From assembly GCA_041890515.1 (NCBI GenBank), contig JASDWX010000088.1:1-53405 (forward strand): DNA of 53,405 nucleotides, written 5' to 3'. The stretch comes from Colwellia_A sp041890515 (GTDB lineage Bacteria > Pseudomonadota > Gammaproteobacteria > Enterobacterales > Alteromonadaceae). Of the stretch, positions 16,798-26,200 are shown one piece after another. Both the position numbers and the translations under genes were made by a program. Below the pieces are notes generated by a model. It made no database searches, was not told the origin of the DNA, and saw only the letters and a list, made by a program, of their open reading frames with translations. Positions within the stretch are counted from its first letter, which is position 1, and the number at the start of each line of letters is the position of its first letter.

Positions 16798-17034
16798 ATG
16801 TCTAAAGTTTGCCAAGTAACAGGCAAAGTGCCAATGGTTGGAAACAACCGTTCACATGCAAGAAATGCGACTCGTCGTCGTTTTTTACCAAACCTTCAAT
16901 CTCACCGTTTTTGGGTTGAGAGTGAAAACCGTTTCGTTAAATTACGTTTAACTCCGAAAGGAATGCGTATTATCGATAAGAAAGGTATTGATGTAGTATT
17001 AACTGACATTCGTGCCCGTGGCGGAAAAGTTTAA
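16798..17034 (+). CDS. rpmB: 50S ribosomal protein L28
   Basis: This 78-residue ribosomal protein begins MSKVCQVTGKVPMVGNN and has the conserved SHARNATRRRF segment. Length and sequence match gammaproteobacterial L28 throughout. The start has a TTGGAG ribosome site. It is the first gene of the rpmB-rpmG operon and follows its own TATAAT promoter. Confidence 0.98.
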   Translation: MSKVCQVTGKVPMVGNNRSHARNATRRRFLPNLQSHRFWVESENRFVKLRLTPKGMRIIDKKGIDVVLTDIRARGGKV

Positions 17035-17058
17035 CAACTACTTTTAGAGGAAATTATT

Positions 17059-17214
17059 ATGCGCGATAAAATTCGTTTAGTTTCTAGTGCCGGTACTGGT
17101 CATTTTTATACTACAGATAAAAATAAAAAGACTATGCCTGAAAAGATGGAGATCAAGAAATTTGATCCACGTATCCGTCAGCACGTTATGTACAAAGAAG
17201 CTAAAATTAAGTAA
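17059..17214 (+). CDS. rpmG: 50S ribosomal protein L33
   Basis: This 51-residue protein (MRDKIRLVSSAGTGHFYTT to MYKEAKIK) is L33 of the zinc-free type, since it lacks the CxxC pairs. It lies 24 bp after rpmB with an AGAGGAAA ribosome site, and ends just before a strong terminator. L28-L33 pairing is conserved across Gammaproteobacteria. Confidence 0.98.
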   Translation: MRDKIRLVSSAGTGHFYTTDKNKKTMPEKMEIKKFDPRIRQHVMYKEAKIK

Positions 17215-17230
17215 TTTAATTTTAGTTTTG

Positions 17231-17257
17231 AAAAACCCAGCAATTGCTGGGTTTTTT
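17231..17257 (+). terminator. Rho-independent terminator of rpmB-rpmG
   Basis: The perfect stem AAAAACCCAGC / GCTGGGTTTTT with loop AATT (17231-17256) continues into T residues, 16 bp after the rpmG stop. Confidence 0.95.
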
Positions 17258-17311
17258 ATTGCCTAAAATTTAGTATCATCGTTATTCTATTACTTACTGA
17301 TGTAGATTTTC

Positions 17312-17788
17312 ATGAAGCTTTCTCGTACTGGTTGGAATAACGTTATCATTTTTTCAGTGATGATTTTTATTCTCGTGATTAACGTAACGAATAAAAAATT
17401 ATACTCGTCAGATGATGACCAGCAAAAAACTATATTTTCCAATCATGCTGTTATTTTATCATTAGCGGTTAATCAACAAGTTTCTATTCAACGTATCGGG
17501 CGAACTTGGAGAGCATCGCCGGCAAAAATATCTGGACAAGCATTAGATCAAATGATGTTAACTTGGCATGAGATCGAAGGTGATATCATGACAGACCCAC
17601 CCGAGTTTGAGCGTCAAATGGCCTTAGTCGTTTCCGTTGAGTTAGCCGGTGAAACATCAGCACAAAGACTTAACCTCTTTATTACTGACAATGAGTTACT
17701 CATTTTTAATGAGCAACAAAATAGATGGTTATCTTTCCCCCTAGTTATATTTTCACAACTCATTCCAAATGAAATATTAGCAAGCTAA
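17312..17788 (+). CDS. Small membrane-anchored protein of unknown function
   Basis: This 158-residue protein has one N-terminal membrane segment (about residues 9-26, NVIIFSVMIFILVINVT) and a soluble, probably periplasmic domain with alternating strands (residues 40-155). I do not recognise a domain. It starts at ATG 17312 after the rpmG terminator and ends 40 bp before the ATP-grasp gene, so the two may be co-transcribed. The intact frame and codon use resembling its neighbours suggest a real gene. Confidence 0.75.
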   Translation: MKLSRTGWNNVIIFSVMIFILVINVTNKKLYSSDDDQQKTIFSNHAVILSLAVNQQVSIQRIGRTWRASPAKISGQALDQMMLTWHEIEGDIMTDPPEFERQMALVVSVELAGETSAQRLNLFITDNELLIFNEQQNRWLSFPLVIFSQLIPNEILAS

Positions 17789-17828
17789 ACTATACCTATT
17801 CCACAACGACTATAAAAAGATCATACAA

Positions 17829-18728
17829 ATGACTGATAATAACTTACAGCACTGCGCCATACTCACAATGAACAACTTGGACGACTTTGAGGCATACGAC
17901 AACTTACTTGAACAGCCTCTACTCCATTTAGGTTGGAAAATACATATGATTTCATGGCGTGATGAAAGTGTGAATTGGAATGACTACGCCGCGGTGATAA
18001 TTCGCTCACCATGGGATTACCAAGACGACGCATCTGCATTTTTAGACGTTCTTAATAATATTGAACAATCGAGTGCTCATCTTGAAAATAGTTTAAAAAC
18101 TGTTGAATGGAATATTGATAAAAAATACTTACGTGAATTAGAAAACAATGGTGTCAATATCGTTACAACGCTTTGGCGTGAAAATTTAACACTAGAACAT
18201 GTCGATAAATACTTTACTGAATTAAATGTTGATCAATTAGTCATCAAACCTCGTATAAGTGCAAATGCTGATAATACTTTTTGGTTAACCAAAGATAATC
18301 ATCAAACTTATTACCCACAACTTGAAGAAGCCTTTTCAACAAGCGAGTTTTTAGTGCAACCTTTTATGGAAAGTGTCATTAATGAAGGTGAGTTTTCACT
18401 CTTTTATTTCAATGGTAAATACAGTCACGCAATTTTGAAGACACCAAAAGACAGTGATTTTCGTGTACAGGAAGAACATGGCGGGCGCTTAGCGGCGATA
18501 ACCCCCGAAGCAGACTTAACAAACCATGCAGAACAGACACTCAGCGCCATCAAAGCACAAATAGGCATGCCACTGTATGCTCGCGTAGATTTTGTAAGAT
18601 ATAAGCAAGGTTTTGCGCTTATGGAGGCTGAGCTCATTGAACCTTCGTTATATTTTAATATGGATGAACAGTCAGCAACACGTTTTGCCCAAGCCTTTGT
18701 TAATCGTATGCAGTCATTAACGCTGTAA
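17829..18728 (+). CDS. ATP-grasp superfamily protein
   Basis: This 299-residue protein resembles RimK/glutathione-synthetase-like ATP-grasp ligases. The N-terminal region contains RSPWDYQDD, characteristic of a group of uncharacterised members. LVIKPRISANADNTFW forms the ATP-binding strand and Lys, and the C-terminal catalytic stretch YARVDFVRYKQGFALMEAELIEPSLYFN carries the Mg-binding acidic residues and Asn. Substrates are unknown; such enzymes join a carboxylate to an amine or thiol. It lies 31 bp before mutM, so a shared transcript is likely, without evidence for a shared function. Confidence 0.82.
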   Translation: MTDNNLQHCAILTMNNLDDFEAYDNLLEQPLLHLGWKIHMISWRDESVNWNDYAAVIIRSPWDYQDDASAFLDVLNNIEQSSAHLENSLKTVEWNIDKKYLRELENNGVNIVTTLWRENLTLEHVDKYFTELNVDQLVIKPRISANADNTFWLTKDNHQTYYPQLEEAFSTSEFLVQPFMESVINEGEFSLFYFNGKYSHAILKTPKDSDFRVQEEHGGRLAAITPEADLTNHAEQTLSAIKAQIGMPLYARVDFVRYKQGFALMEAELIEPSLYFNMDEQSATRFAQAFVNRMQSLTL

Positions 18729-18759
18729 TTTTAAAAATCTAATCCAGTGTAGAGTTATT

Positions 18760-19575
18760 ATGCCCGAGTTACCTGAAGTAGAAGTTTGCCGACAAGGCAT
18801 TAGTCCGCATATTTTAAAACAAACCGTCACTCAAGTCATTGTACGTAATGCCAAACTGCGTTGGCCGATTCCTGATAGCGTTCAAAGCATGATTGGTCAT
18901 CGTGTTCATACCGTTGAACGACGATCTAAGTACTTATTGATCAAGTTCTCACACGGTACTTTAGTGCTGCATTTGGGCATGTCGGGTACTATTAGAGTTA
19001 TCAATGAAAATACGCCTGTCGCCAAACATGACCATTTTGATTTAGTCTTCGCTCACAGTAAAGCCTTACGCTTGAATGACCCTCGACGCTTCGGTGCTGT
19101 TTTATGGTTTAAAGATGATATTGATGAACGTGGATTATTGAGTAAATTAGGTCCTGAACCATTAAGTGATAGCTTCTCTTATGGTTACTTATTTAATAAA
19201 GCAAAGAATAGAAAAGTACCAATAAAGACCTTCCTTATGTCAAACCCCGTAGTTGTGGGTGTTGGTAATATTTATGCCAATGAAGCGCTGTTTAAAGCTG
19301 GAATTTTACCAACGGTATTAGCATGTACCATTTCTGAAGTGCGTTTTGATCAACTCACGGATATTATCAAAACAGTATTAACCGCCGCGATCGCTCAAGG
19401 TGGTACAACATTAAAGGACTTTACTCAAGCGGATGGTCGCCCCGGATATTTTGCGCAAGAATTATTAGTTTATGGTCGAGCAGGAAAAAAATGTAAAACC
19501 TGCCAAACAATTTTAGAAGAGGTTAGGCAATCAAATCGCAGCTCAGTCTTTTGTCCGTGCTGCCAAAGTGAATAA
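18760..19575 (+). CDS. mutM: Formamidopyrimidine-DNA glycosylase (MutM/Fpg)
   Basis: This enzyme excises 8-oxoguanine and formamidopyrimidines and nicks the abasic site. The 271-residue protein begins MPELPEVEVCRQG, giving the catalytic N-terminal Pro and Glu after Met removal. It has the conserved Lys in LGMSGTIRV context, the H2TH domain (VGNIYANEALFKAGILP) and a C-terminal zinc finger of two CxxC pairs (CKTC and CPCC). All key residues are present. Confidence 0.97.
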   Translation: MPELPEVEVCRQGISPHILKQTVTQVIVRNAKLRWPIPDSVQSMIGHRVHTVERRSKYLLIKFSHGTLVLHLGMSGTIRVINENTPVAKHDHFDLVFAHSKALRLNDPRRFGAVLWFKDDIDERGLLSKLGPEPLSDSFSYGYLFNKAKNRKVPIKTFLMSNPVVVGVGNIYANEALFKAGILPTVLACTISEVRFDQLTDIIKTVLTAAIAQGGTTLKDFTQADGRPGYFAQELLVYGRAGKKCKTCQTILEEVRQSNRSSVFCPCCQSE

Positions 19576-19610
19576 ATTTGATTCAAAAGATTGAAATGAT
19601 AGCCATTACA

Positions 19611-20084
19611 CTATAAATCAGGTGATTTTTTTTCAGAGTTATTTATAGATTTTAATCTTTCTTCCTTTGATTTTGTAAGGTTTTTAATTTCATTTTCTTG
19701 CTCCTCAGTTATTGGATAAATCTTTTTTATCATACACCTGATATGGGGCTCATTAGGCGTTGAAACCGAGTCAAATCCAGCATACAACGATGAGTTTGTT
19801 GAGCGGTTGATAATAAGAGTGTTAGTCCAAGATATTTCGGAACAAAAACCTACAAGCTCAATCAAGTAATGCCGTTTATGCGAGGAGGACATCATTAAAT
19901 ATTCATTGGTTAAGCTACTCCATCCTCGAAACGTGAACGTTGTGATCTTGCTAACATTTTCAATATTATTTATCGTAAGGTAATTTTGAAAGGCTTGGGT
20001 TTTTTCTTTGTCACTCAAACCTTTATTATGTGAACAACCCGTAATGAGTATTAAACCCAAAAGTATCAGTATTATAGATTTCAT
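19611..20084 (-). CDS. Lipoprotein resembling DUF6491
   Basis: This small lipoprotein has a signal peptide ending in the lipobox ITGC. The mature part contains a tryptophan-centred strand, HYLIELVGFCSEISW and a later RCMIKKIYPI, resembling the DUF6491 pattern with two conserved cysteines. The frame extends to a TTG at 20096, but GGGAG there is the ribosome site for ATG 20087 or 20084, so I start at 20084 (MKSIILILLG). The C-terminus is charged and low-complexity. It is convergent with mutM. Function unknown. Confidence 0.72.
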   Translation of the reverse strand: MKSIILILLGLILITGCSHNKGLSDKEKTQAFQNYLTINNIENVSKITTFTFRGWSSLTNEYLMMSSSHKRHYLIELVGFCSEISWTNTLIINRSTNSSLYAGFDSVSTPNEPHIRCMIKKIYPITEEQENEIKNLTKSKEERLKSINNSEKKSPDL

Positions 20085-20202
20085 CATGTCTCCCAATCAT
20101 TTTTAATGATTAAATAAGATGTGGTCAATGTAGCGCACTTGCCACACTCCTATTACTTAATAATATAGCTTTGTTGTTTTTTATCAAGGTAGAAAATAAA
20201 CG

Positions 20203-20679
20203 TTATGAACTTTGTTCTAAAGCCGTTTTTACAATAGGGTGTACAAATTGACTCACATCTCCATCATGTAAAGAAACTTCTTTGACTAATGTTGATGATA
20301 TAAAAGAATTTCCTTCTGAAGGCGTTAAAAACACACTTTCTAATTCAGGTGATAAACGTCTATTCATATTGGCTAATTGAAATTCATATTCAAAGTCAGA
20401 CACCGCACGTAAACCACGAATAAGCACTTTGGCTTTATTTGTTTTAGCAAAATCAACTAATAGACCACTAAACCCAACCACGGTAACGTTCGGTAGGTGT
20501 TGGCTCACTTCTTCAATCATTGCCACACGTTGTGCTAAATCAAAACGAGGTTTTTTACTTGGGCTTGCCGCAACACCAACAATAACCTCAGTAAACAAAT
20601 GGCTAGCTCGTTCAATTAAATCTGTATGACCGTTAGTAACCGGGTCAAAAGTGCCTGGATAAATCGCTTTTATTGTCAT
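20203..20679 (-). CDS. coaD: Phosphopantetheine adenylyltransferase
   Basis: CoaD makes dephospho-CoA from 4'-phosphopantetheine and ATP. The 158 residues carry the nucleotidyltransferase motif GTFDPVTNGH (T/HxGH) and the second motif SEGNSFISSTLVKE (ISSTxxR-like, with Lys at the last position). In many relatives coaD is next to waaA; here waaA is about 11 kb away. It is monocistronic, with divergent TetR-family gene 169 bp upstream. Confidence 0.96.
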   Translation of the reverse strand: MTIKAIYPGTFDPVTNGHTDLIERASHLFTEVIVGVAASPSKKPRFDLAQRVAMIEEVSQHLPNVTVVGFSGLLVDFAKTNKAKVLIRGLRAVSDFEYEFQLANMNRRLSPELESVFLTPSEGNSFISSTLVKEVSLHDGDVSQFVHPIVKTALEQSS

Positions 20680-20848
20680 TAGTTGTATCTTCTTTCTAAA
20701 CTTAAAAACATTGTAAAGGCTATTTTTAGCGAATGGAAACTTACAAACACAATTTTGTTAAAGTATTTACTCGAAAAGCCTTTCCGTCAGTTCAATATTG
20801 ATAGTATGATGGAAAATAATACAATGGCATAAAACAGAAGTAACTGAC

Positions 20849-21505
20849 ATGAAAACCCGTGATAAAATTATTCAGGCCAGCATTGACCTCTTCAATGAAC
20901 AAGGCGAGCGTAATGTAACAACGAATCATATTGCTGCGCATTTAAGTATTAGTCCGGGGAACTTGTATTATCATTTTAGGAATAAAGAAGACATTATTCT
21001 TTCCATCTATGAAGAATATGCTCGTAACCTGTTATTAGAAACAGTACCTTTTGTTTCTCCTGATGTGAAACCTCTGGATACCATTATTTTATATATGGAT
21101 GCTGTTTTTCAAGCCTTAATGAAATTTCGTTTTTTCTACAGTAACCTTCCAGTATTATTAGCAAAAAATCCTTTGTTACATGAAAAGTATGTTGAGGTTC
21201 AATCATCGATCGCCACACGTGTTAGTGAAATGCTATTATCATTACGTAGTACTGAAATGATGAAATTTTCTGATGAAGATTTGGCTGATATTGTCAGTAT
21301 CTTACGTTTAGTCAACACCTTCTGGTTAAGTTTCTATCAAACCCAAAATAAAAACATTGAAATTACTGATGCCGTTTTTTACGAAGGCGTATTGAAGATA
21401 TTAGTTATTATTCAACCTTATATTACTGAGTCTGCAATGCCTGAATTTTTAGAAGCACGTACAATGTATCGTAAGCGTTGTTTGGAAGTGGCTGACGTCG
21501 CCTAA
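20849..21505 (+). CDS. TetR/AcrR-family regulator
   Basis: This 218-residue regulator has an N-terminal helix-turn-helix (VTTNHIAAHLSISPGNLYYHFRNKEDII) and a helical effector domain of the type seen in one broad Proteobacterial TetR group. It diverges from coaD and converges with the truncated ligase-like gene; a bidirectional hairpin separates the latter pair. Its target is not evident. Membrane-lipid or fatty-acid regulation would suit the neighbouring ligase remnant, but that is speculation. Confidence 0.85.
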   Translation: MKTRDKIIQASIDLFNEQGERNVTTNHIAAHLSISPGNLYYHFRNKEDIILSIYEEYARNLLLETVPFVSPDVKPLDTIILYMDAVFQALMKFRFFYSNLPVLLAKNPLLHEKYVEVQSSIATRVSEMLLSLRSTEMMKFSDEDLADIVSILRLVNTFWLSFYQTQNKNIEITDAVFYEGVLKILVIIQPYITESAMPEFLEARTMYRKRCLEVADVA

Positions 21506-21512
21506 AAACACT

Positions 21513-21545
21513 TAAAAAAAATGATATGACCTTAGGTCATATCAT
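21513..21545 (-). terminator. Terminator between tetR and the ligase-like gene
   Basis: ATGATATGACC-TTA-GGTCATATCAT (21521-21545) is a perfect 11-bp stem with a 3-nt loop. Eight A residues on its left become a U-tract for minus-strand transcripts. It probably also limits read-through from the plus-strand regulator. Confidence 0.85.
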
Positions 21546-21573
21546 CCTCATTTGATAAATTTTATACTTTCCC

Positions 21574-22233
21574 TTATGAGCAAAGTGCTATCAAATCCAT
21601 ATCGTTGAAGAATGGCAACCACCCAACAAAAATATCATCAGCTTTGTCTCCAGACATTAACGATAAATGCTTCATATTTTCAATAATATCATTGTGAGTT
21701 AACGTGATACTTTTATTCATATTTTTCGAGTCCGAAAAATAGTGAACATATGCAGACGCTTCTGGATTCAAATCTAGACAAGCCTCTAGATCACCAAAAT
21801 GCGAAACAGAATTATCCGACGTAAAAATACTTAACTGATTGATCAACCCTTTGTGTTTTTCCCAAAATGTTTTAATTGCAGAGACTTCTCTTAATGTCGT
21901 CAATACCAGCACAGGATCACACTCATTCACTATATCAATGACTTGTGAAGAGTTGTTTTTTGGTAAAGGTGCAGGTACCGCAATAACGCCCGCTAACAGA
22001 CAACCATAAAAAGTAACGACATAATCAATATTGGGTGGATAAAGCAACAAGACCTTTTCACCTACCTGAACTTTACTTTTTAAAAAATTAGCCACAGATA
22101 TAGCTTCTGACCAAAATTCTCTAAAGGTTAATTCAGTTAATGGTTCAGTTTTCGAGGGGAGAAAACTAAATGCTATATCATTAGGTTTAGTCCCCACATG
22201 ATGATGTAAATATTCAATAATTGTTTTAGGCAT
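21574..22233 (-). pseudogene. Truncated, eroded fatty-acyl-AMP-ligase-like N-terminal fragment
   Basis: This 219-residue ORF matches only the N-terminal part of fatty-acyl-AMP ligases (normally about 550-600 residues): LTFREFWSEAISVANFL, VLLLYPPNIDYVVTFYGCLLAGVIAVPAP and VLVLTT. The adenylate-binding P-loop, normally SGSTGxPKG, reads SDSKNMNKS, and the downstream WLPxxHDMGLIG motif reads WLPFFNDMDLIA before the frame ends. No C-terminal domain follows; a terminator lies 28 bp beyond the stop. There is no internal stop or frameshift, so it may be a recent 3'-truncated gene or an expressed non-catalytic domain. Activity as a ligase is very unlikely. Confidence 0.7.
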
Positions 22234-22973
22234 AATCTAATCACTCTTTCTTATAGGTTTATCTAGTTACTTAAAAGACATTGCTTATTTATACTTTAAA
22301 ATATAATAATATCGCCTACTTAAAGCTACTATAAACCTGCCAATATCTAGTCAAATACCGCCAAATATTGTGGTGAGTGTTTCTATGAACATAAACAACG
22401 TTTTATCTAGGTAATTGGCGAGAATATACAAACAAAAGTCTTAAAATTGATAGCCAATTATTTTATATCTCATTATAGTTTTATTGTTTACTTACTTTAC
22501 ATATTATCAAATAGATAAATGATTGTTAGCCTCTCTAGTACTTTAGGTAGAAATATTAAGTTTATATGTTATGACGCGATCCATAAATAGCGTTACAGGA
22601 TATTGAGTTAATATTTTCTACCTGTTTTATTTGTAATAATGCATTATTTTTCTGATAATTTCTCATCAAAAAATTCTCCAAAAAGCATAAAAGCTCTGCC
22701 TTTTATATAAATAAAAACCAACACTTTGCCAGTCTGTTTATATTTTAGTTACAACTGTTATAAATTGACTTACTATTTTTTTGACACTTTTCCAATAATA
22801 TTAATATCTTTATTAAATCAAGTAATGTTAATAATAAAGATATAGAATGTTAAATCTTAAAAGTAATAAGACTTTTGTACTATATGGTTTAGAAAACGAT
22901 TTTATCAAAAATAATAATAAATAACTTAACTCGGCAGTCTTCATTAAGACTGGCCAATCACCTCGGGATAATT
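22234..22973. other. 740-bp AT-rich non-coding region
   Basis: No convincing ORF on either strand. It holds the upstream region of the ligase-like gene and the leader of the peptide-sensor operon. Two hairpins are visible: ATATCTTTATTA / TAATAAAGATAT (22804-22815 with 22832-22843, 16-nt loop), and CAGTCTT-CATT-AAGACTG (22935-22952), 22 bp before the peptide start. It is noticeably richer in A and T than its surroundings. Confidence 0.6.
22935..22952 (+). promoter_or_regulatory. Hairpin in the leader of the peptide-sensor operon
   Basis: The perfect 7-bp stem CAGTCTT/AAGACTG with loop CATT is flanked by GG and GCC. It sits 21 nt before the first possible start codon at 22974, close enough to influence ribosome access or mRNA stability. 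It has no U-tract, so it is not an intrinsic terminator. Confidence 0.45.
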
Positions 22974-23219
22974 ATGATGAAAATAGCTAAATATTCTTTA
23001 CTCGCCACTTTTTTTATTAGCTCTGTCAGCTTTGCTGACTCACCTATTCAGGAGCAAGTAACATTACCATCCATTATTGACGTTATTAGTTTTTGTAGCA
23101 GTGATAAAACGTGTACAAGCGTAGTTCCTGTTATTGAAGAGGAGGAATTAAATTATGATGTGAAATATGAAACTGATCCTCTTGTTACTGATCCTACCGA
23201 AGAAGAAGATGATGATTAA
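22974..23219 (+). CDS. Small secreted acidic protein of unknown function
   Basis: This 81-residue protein starts at ATG 22974 or 22977. It has a clear signal peptide (KIAKYSLLATFFISSVSFA, cleavage before DSPIQ) and a mature chain of about 60 residues that is strongly acidic and ends EEEDDD. Two cysteines seven residues apart (FCSSDKTCTS) could form a disulfide. No domain is recognised. The gene ends 23 bp before the hybrid sensor on the same strand, so the two are very likely co-transcribed, and both products face the periplasm. A role as ligand, inhibitor or chaperone of the sensor is speculation. Confidence 0.7.
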   Translation: MMKIAKYSLLATFFISSVSFADSPIQEQVTLPSIIDVISFCSSDKTCTSVVPVIEEEELNYDVKYETDPLVTDPTEEEDDD

Positions 23220-23242
23220 TAGTTTCGGATAAACCTATCTCT

Positions 23243-26200
23243 ATGTTTAAACTCTTGGTGTCAATATTTTTGATGTTACAGCTAAATAGTCATGTTACTT
23301 TAGCCAGTACACTACAAAAAACATACAATGTAATTAACTTTACAACGTCAAAAACTCGAGATCAACAAACCGTCAAAGCCCTAACGCAAGATGCACATGG
23401 TTTTATTTGGTTTGCCACCAATTCAGGACTCCTTGGTTTCGATGGCTTGAACGTAAAAAAATACTCACTTCAAAAAATTAATGAAAAAACGCCACTCGAA
23501 GTAAAATCTTTATTGATCGATAGTAATAACAAACTTTGGATCGGCACAAATAAACGCCTATTAAAATACAATGAAAAGAGTGAAACTTTCTCCCACGTTA
23601 AATTAGAAAACAGCCGTTCTCCATTAGTTGTCTTAAATTTACTGGAAGACAACAAAAACAACATTTGGGTCGGCACAAGAAATAGTGGTTTATTCAAAAT
23701 AGAGCGATTTCCAACTAACAATAACACTGTTACGCATTTTCATAAATCAGCAAAAAGCCCTTTCAAAATATCGAGTAACCAAATTCGAAGCTTATATCAA
23801 ACGGCTGATAATAATTTATGGATTGGTACAAAAAATGGCCTAAGCAGTTATTCATTTATACATAAGCGAATAACCCACCATAAGATGAATATATCTTCGA
23901 ACATTCAAAAAAAAATAACGATATATAGTATTTTAAAAGTAAATGATAGCTTATTGCTTGGTACTAACATCGGTTTAATCAACTTTAATAAAAATAACGC
24001 TATTGGATCTCTATACTCTTCAGATAAGTTACTCGCATCTCCTATTTACACAGTGAAATATTCTCATGATAAGAATTTAATTATTGGTAGTAAATCGAAT
24101 GGGTTAATGATTATTGATCCAGGCACAAAAGAAATAATCAAACTTAACAATAGCCAAAATAAAGGTTCTGAGTTGAATTCCAATATGGTGTTTTCTACTT
24201 TTTCAGATAATACTGGTAATATTTGGCTTGGCACAAGAGTAGGCATTAATAAACTGACTTATAGTGGTAATTCCATTGATTTATTTCGCGCTCAAGATAA
24301 CCGTTCACAATGTATTACGAGTAATGAACACCATGCCTTATTATTAGATTCACAAAAGAATATGTGGTTAGGAGCAAAAGGACAAGGCTTAAATTTCATT
24401 GATCATACCAATACCACTTGTAAGCTCTTTAACAAAAAAAACATAAACTTGCCTAATATTTCATTCCAATTAATTATTGATATTAAAGAAGATTTAAGTG
24501 GAAACATTTGGATTGCAAGCTTCAACGAGGGTCTAATTAAATATAACCCACAAACAAAAATATTCAGTCAATTAAGCTTTACTGATTTGGAAAAAACACA
24601 CATCATTCAACATGGAAAGATTATGGATATTACTGTTGATAAAAACAATAATCTTTGGCTAGGAATGATTGAACACGGTTTAATAAAATATGATCAAAAA
24701 ACTCAAACTCTAGAATTATATGGAAAACATATAGCGAAAAACCTTCAACGAGAAACACTGTCTGTCAAAAGTATAGAACAAATTAGAGACACTCTTTGGC
24801 TAGGTACTACAAATTCAGGACTCATTTCCTATAACCCATCAACAGATCAAGTAGGTGTATTTTTATCTGAAAATAAAAGCTTACGCATTATTACAATGGG
24901 TCAAGATAATGAAAATAATATCTGGTTAGGTACGAAAGGTAGTGGAATAATCAAATTCACTCCAAAAACAGGTCAGTATATAAATTATCAGGATATTAAT
25001 GGTTTAGCTGATAATGACATATTTGATATCCAAGTTGATAATAATAATAACCTTTGGATAGGTACCTATAACGGCTTATCTATGTTTAACCAACAGGATG
25101 AGCTATTTACCAACTATTATGAAAAAGACGGTATGCAATCTAATGATTCTTCATTGGGAAGTTTCTTTGATACAAAAACCGGTGATCTATGGCTAGGTGG
25201 AATGAATGGTATTAATCGTATTGATACAAATACATTAAGTAAAAAGGACGATAGTTCGTCTTTATACTTAACGAATTTAAAAATTAATGGAGTCATAGTT
25301 GAAGTCACCAACGATAAAAAAACAAGCCCATTAAAAGAAAATATTATAACCGCAAAACAATTAATGTTAACCCATAAAGAAAACAATTTTGCGTTTAGTT
25401 TCGCTAATATTAACTACTTAAATACCGATAAACTCAGTTATCAATATCGGCTAGCGGGATATGATCATTGGAGTGATGTTGATCGTGAAAATCTCACTGC
25501 AAATTATACGAATATTCCTGCTGGTGAATATCAATTTCAAGTGCGTGTAACAAATAACAATGGGCAATGGAATGGTGCTGAGACGAGCATTGCTCTTCTT
25601 ATTTTGCCCCCTTGGTGGTTAACGACAGTGGCATTAATTATTGACTCACTACTGATAATGATCTCTATCTATTTAATTATTCATTTTCGTACTCGAGCCC
25701 TGAGAAATAAAGCCAATGAATTAGAGCGTTCCGTTCAGCACCGCACAATAGAACTCGCTCAAGAAAAAAATAAAGTAGAGCAACTGCTTGATCAGAAAAA
25801 TGAAGAATTTGCCAATTTGTCTCATGAGTTTAGAACACCACTTACCCTTATTTTAGGCACCAGCTCACAGTTACTCAGTTCAAATCTGGAAGATAATCAG
25901 ATCAATAGAATGGAAGTTATTAAAAGAAATGGTTATCGACTTCTTCGAATGGTTGATCAGCTCCTCAATATAGAAACTTTTCGCGTGAAAGCTATTTCTC
26001 AAAAATCGTTACAAAATACCGGCAATATTATTAAGCAGCTTGTTGATGCTTTTACAGATCTTGCCCTAGAGAAAGGCATTAAATTACAAGTCATTAATAT
26101 CGAGCATATATATTTTGAATTGGTAGATGATGCGCTTGAGAAAATCGTCGTAAATTTACTTTCAAATGCAATAAAATACACCCATAACAGTGGCAGTATT

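Noticed and set aside
22380..22420. Very short ORF starting ATGAACATAAAC in the AT-rich gap
   Set aside because: Only nine codons before a stop, no ribosome site.
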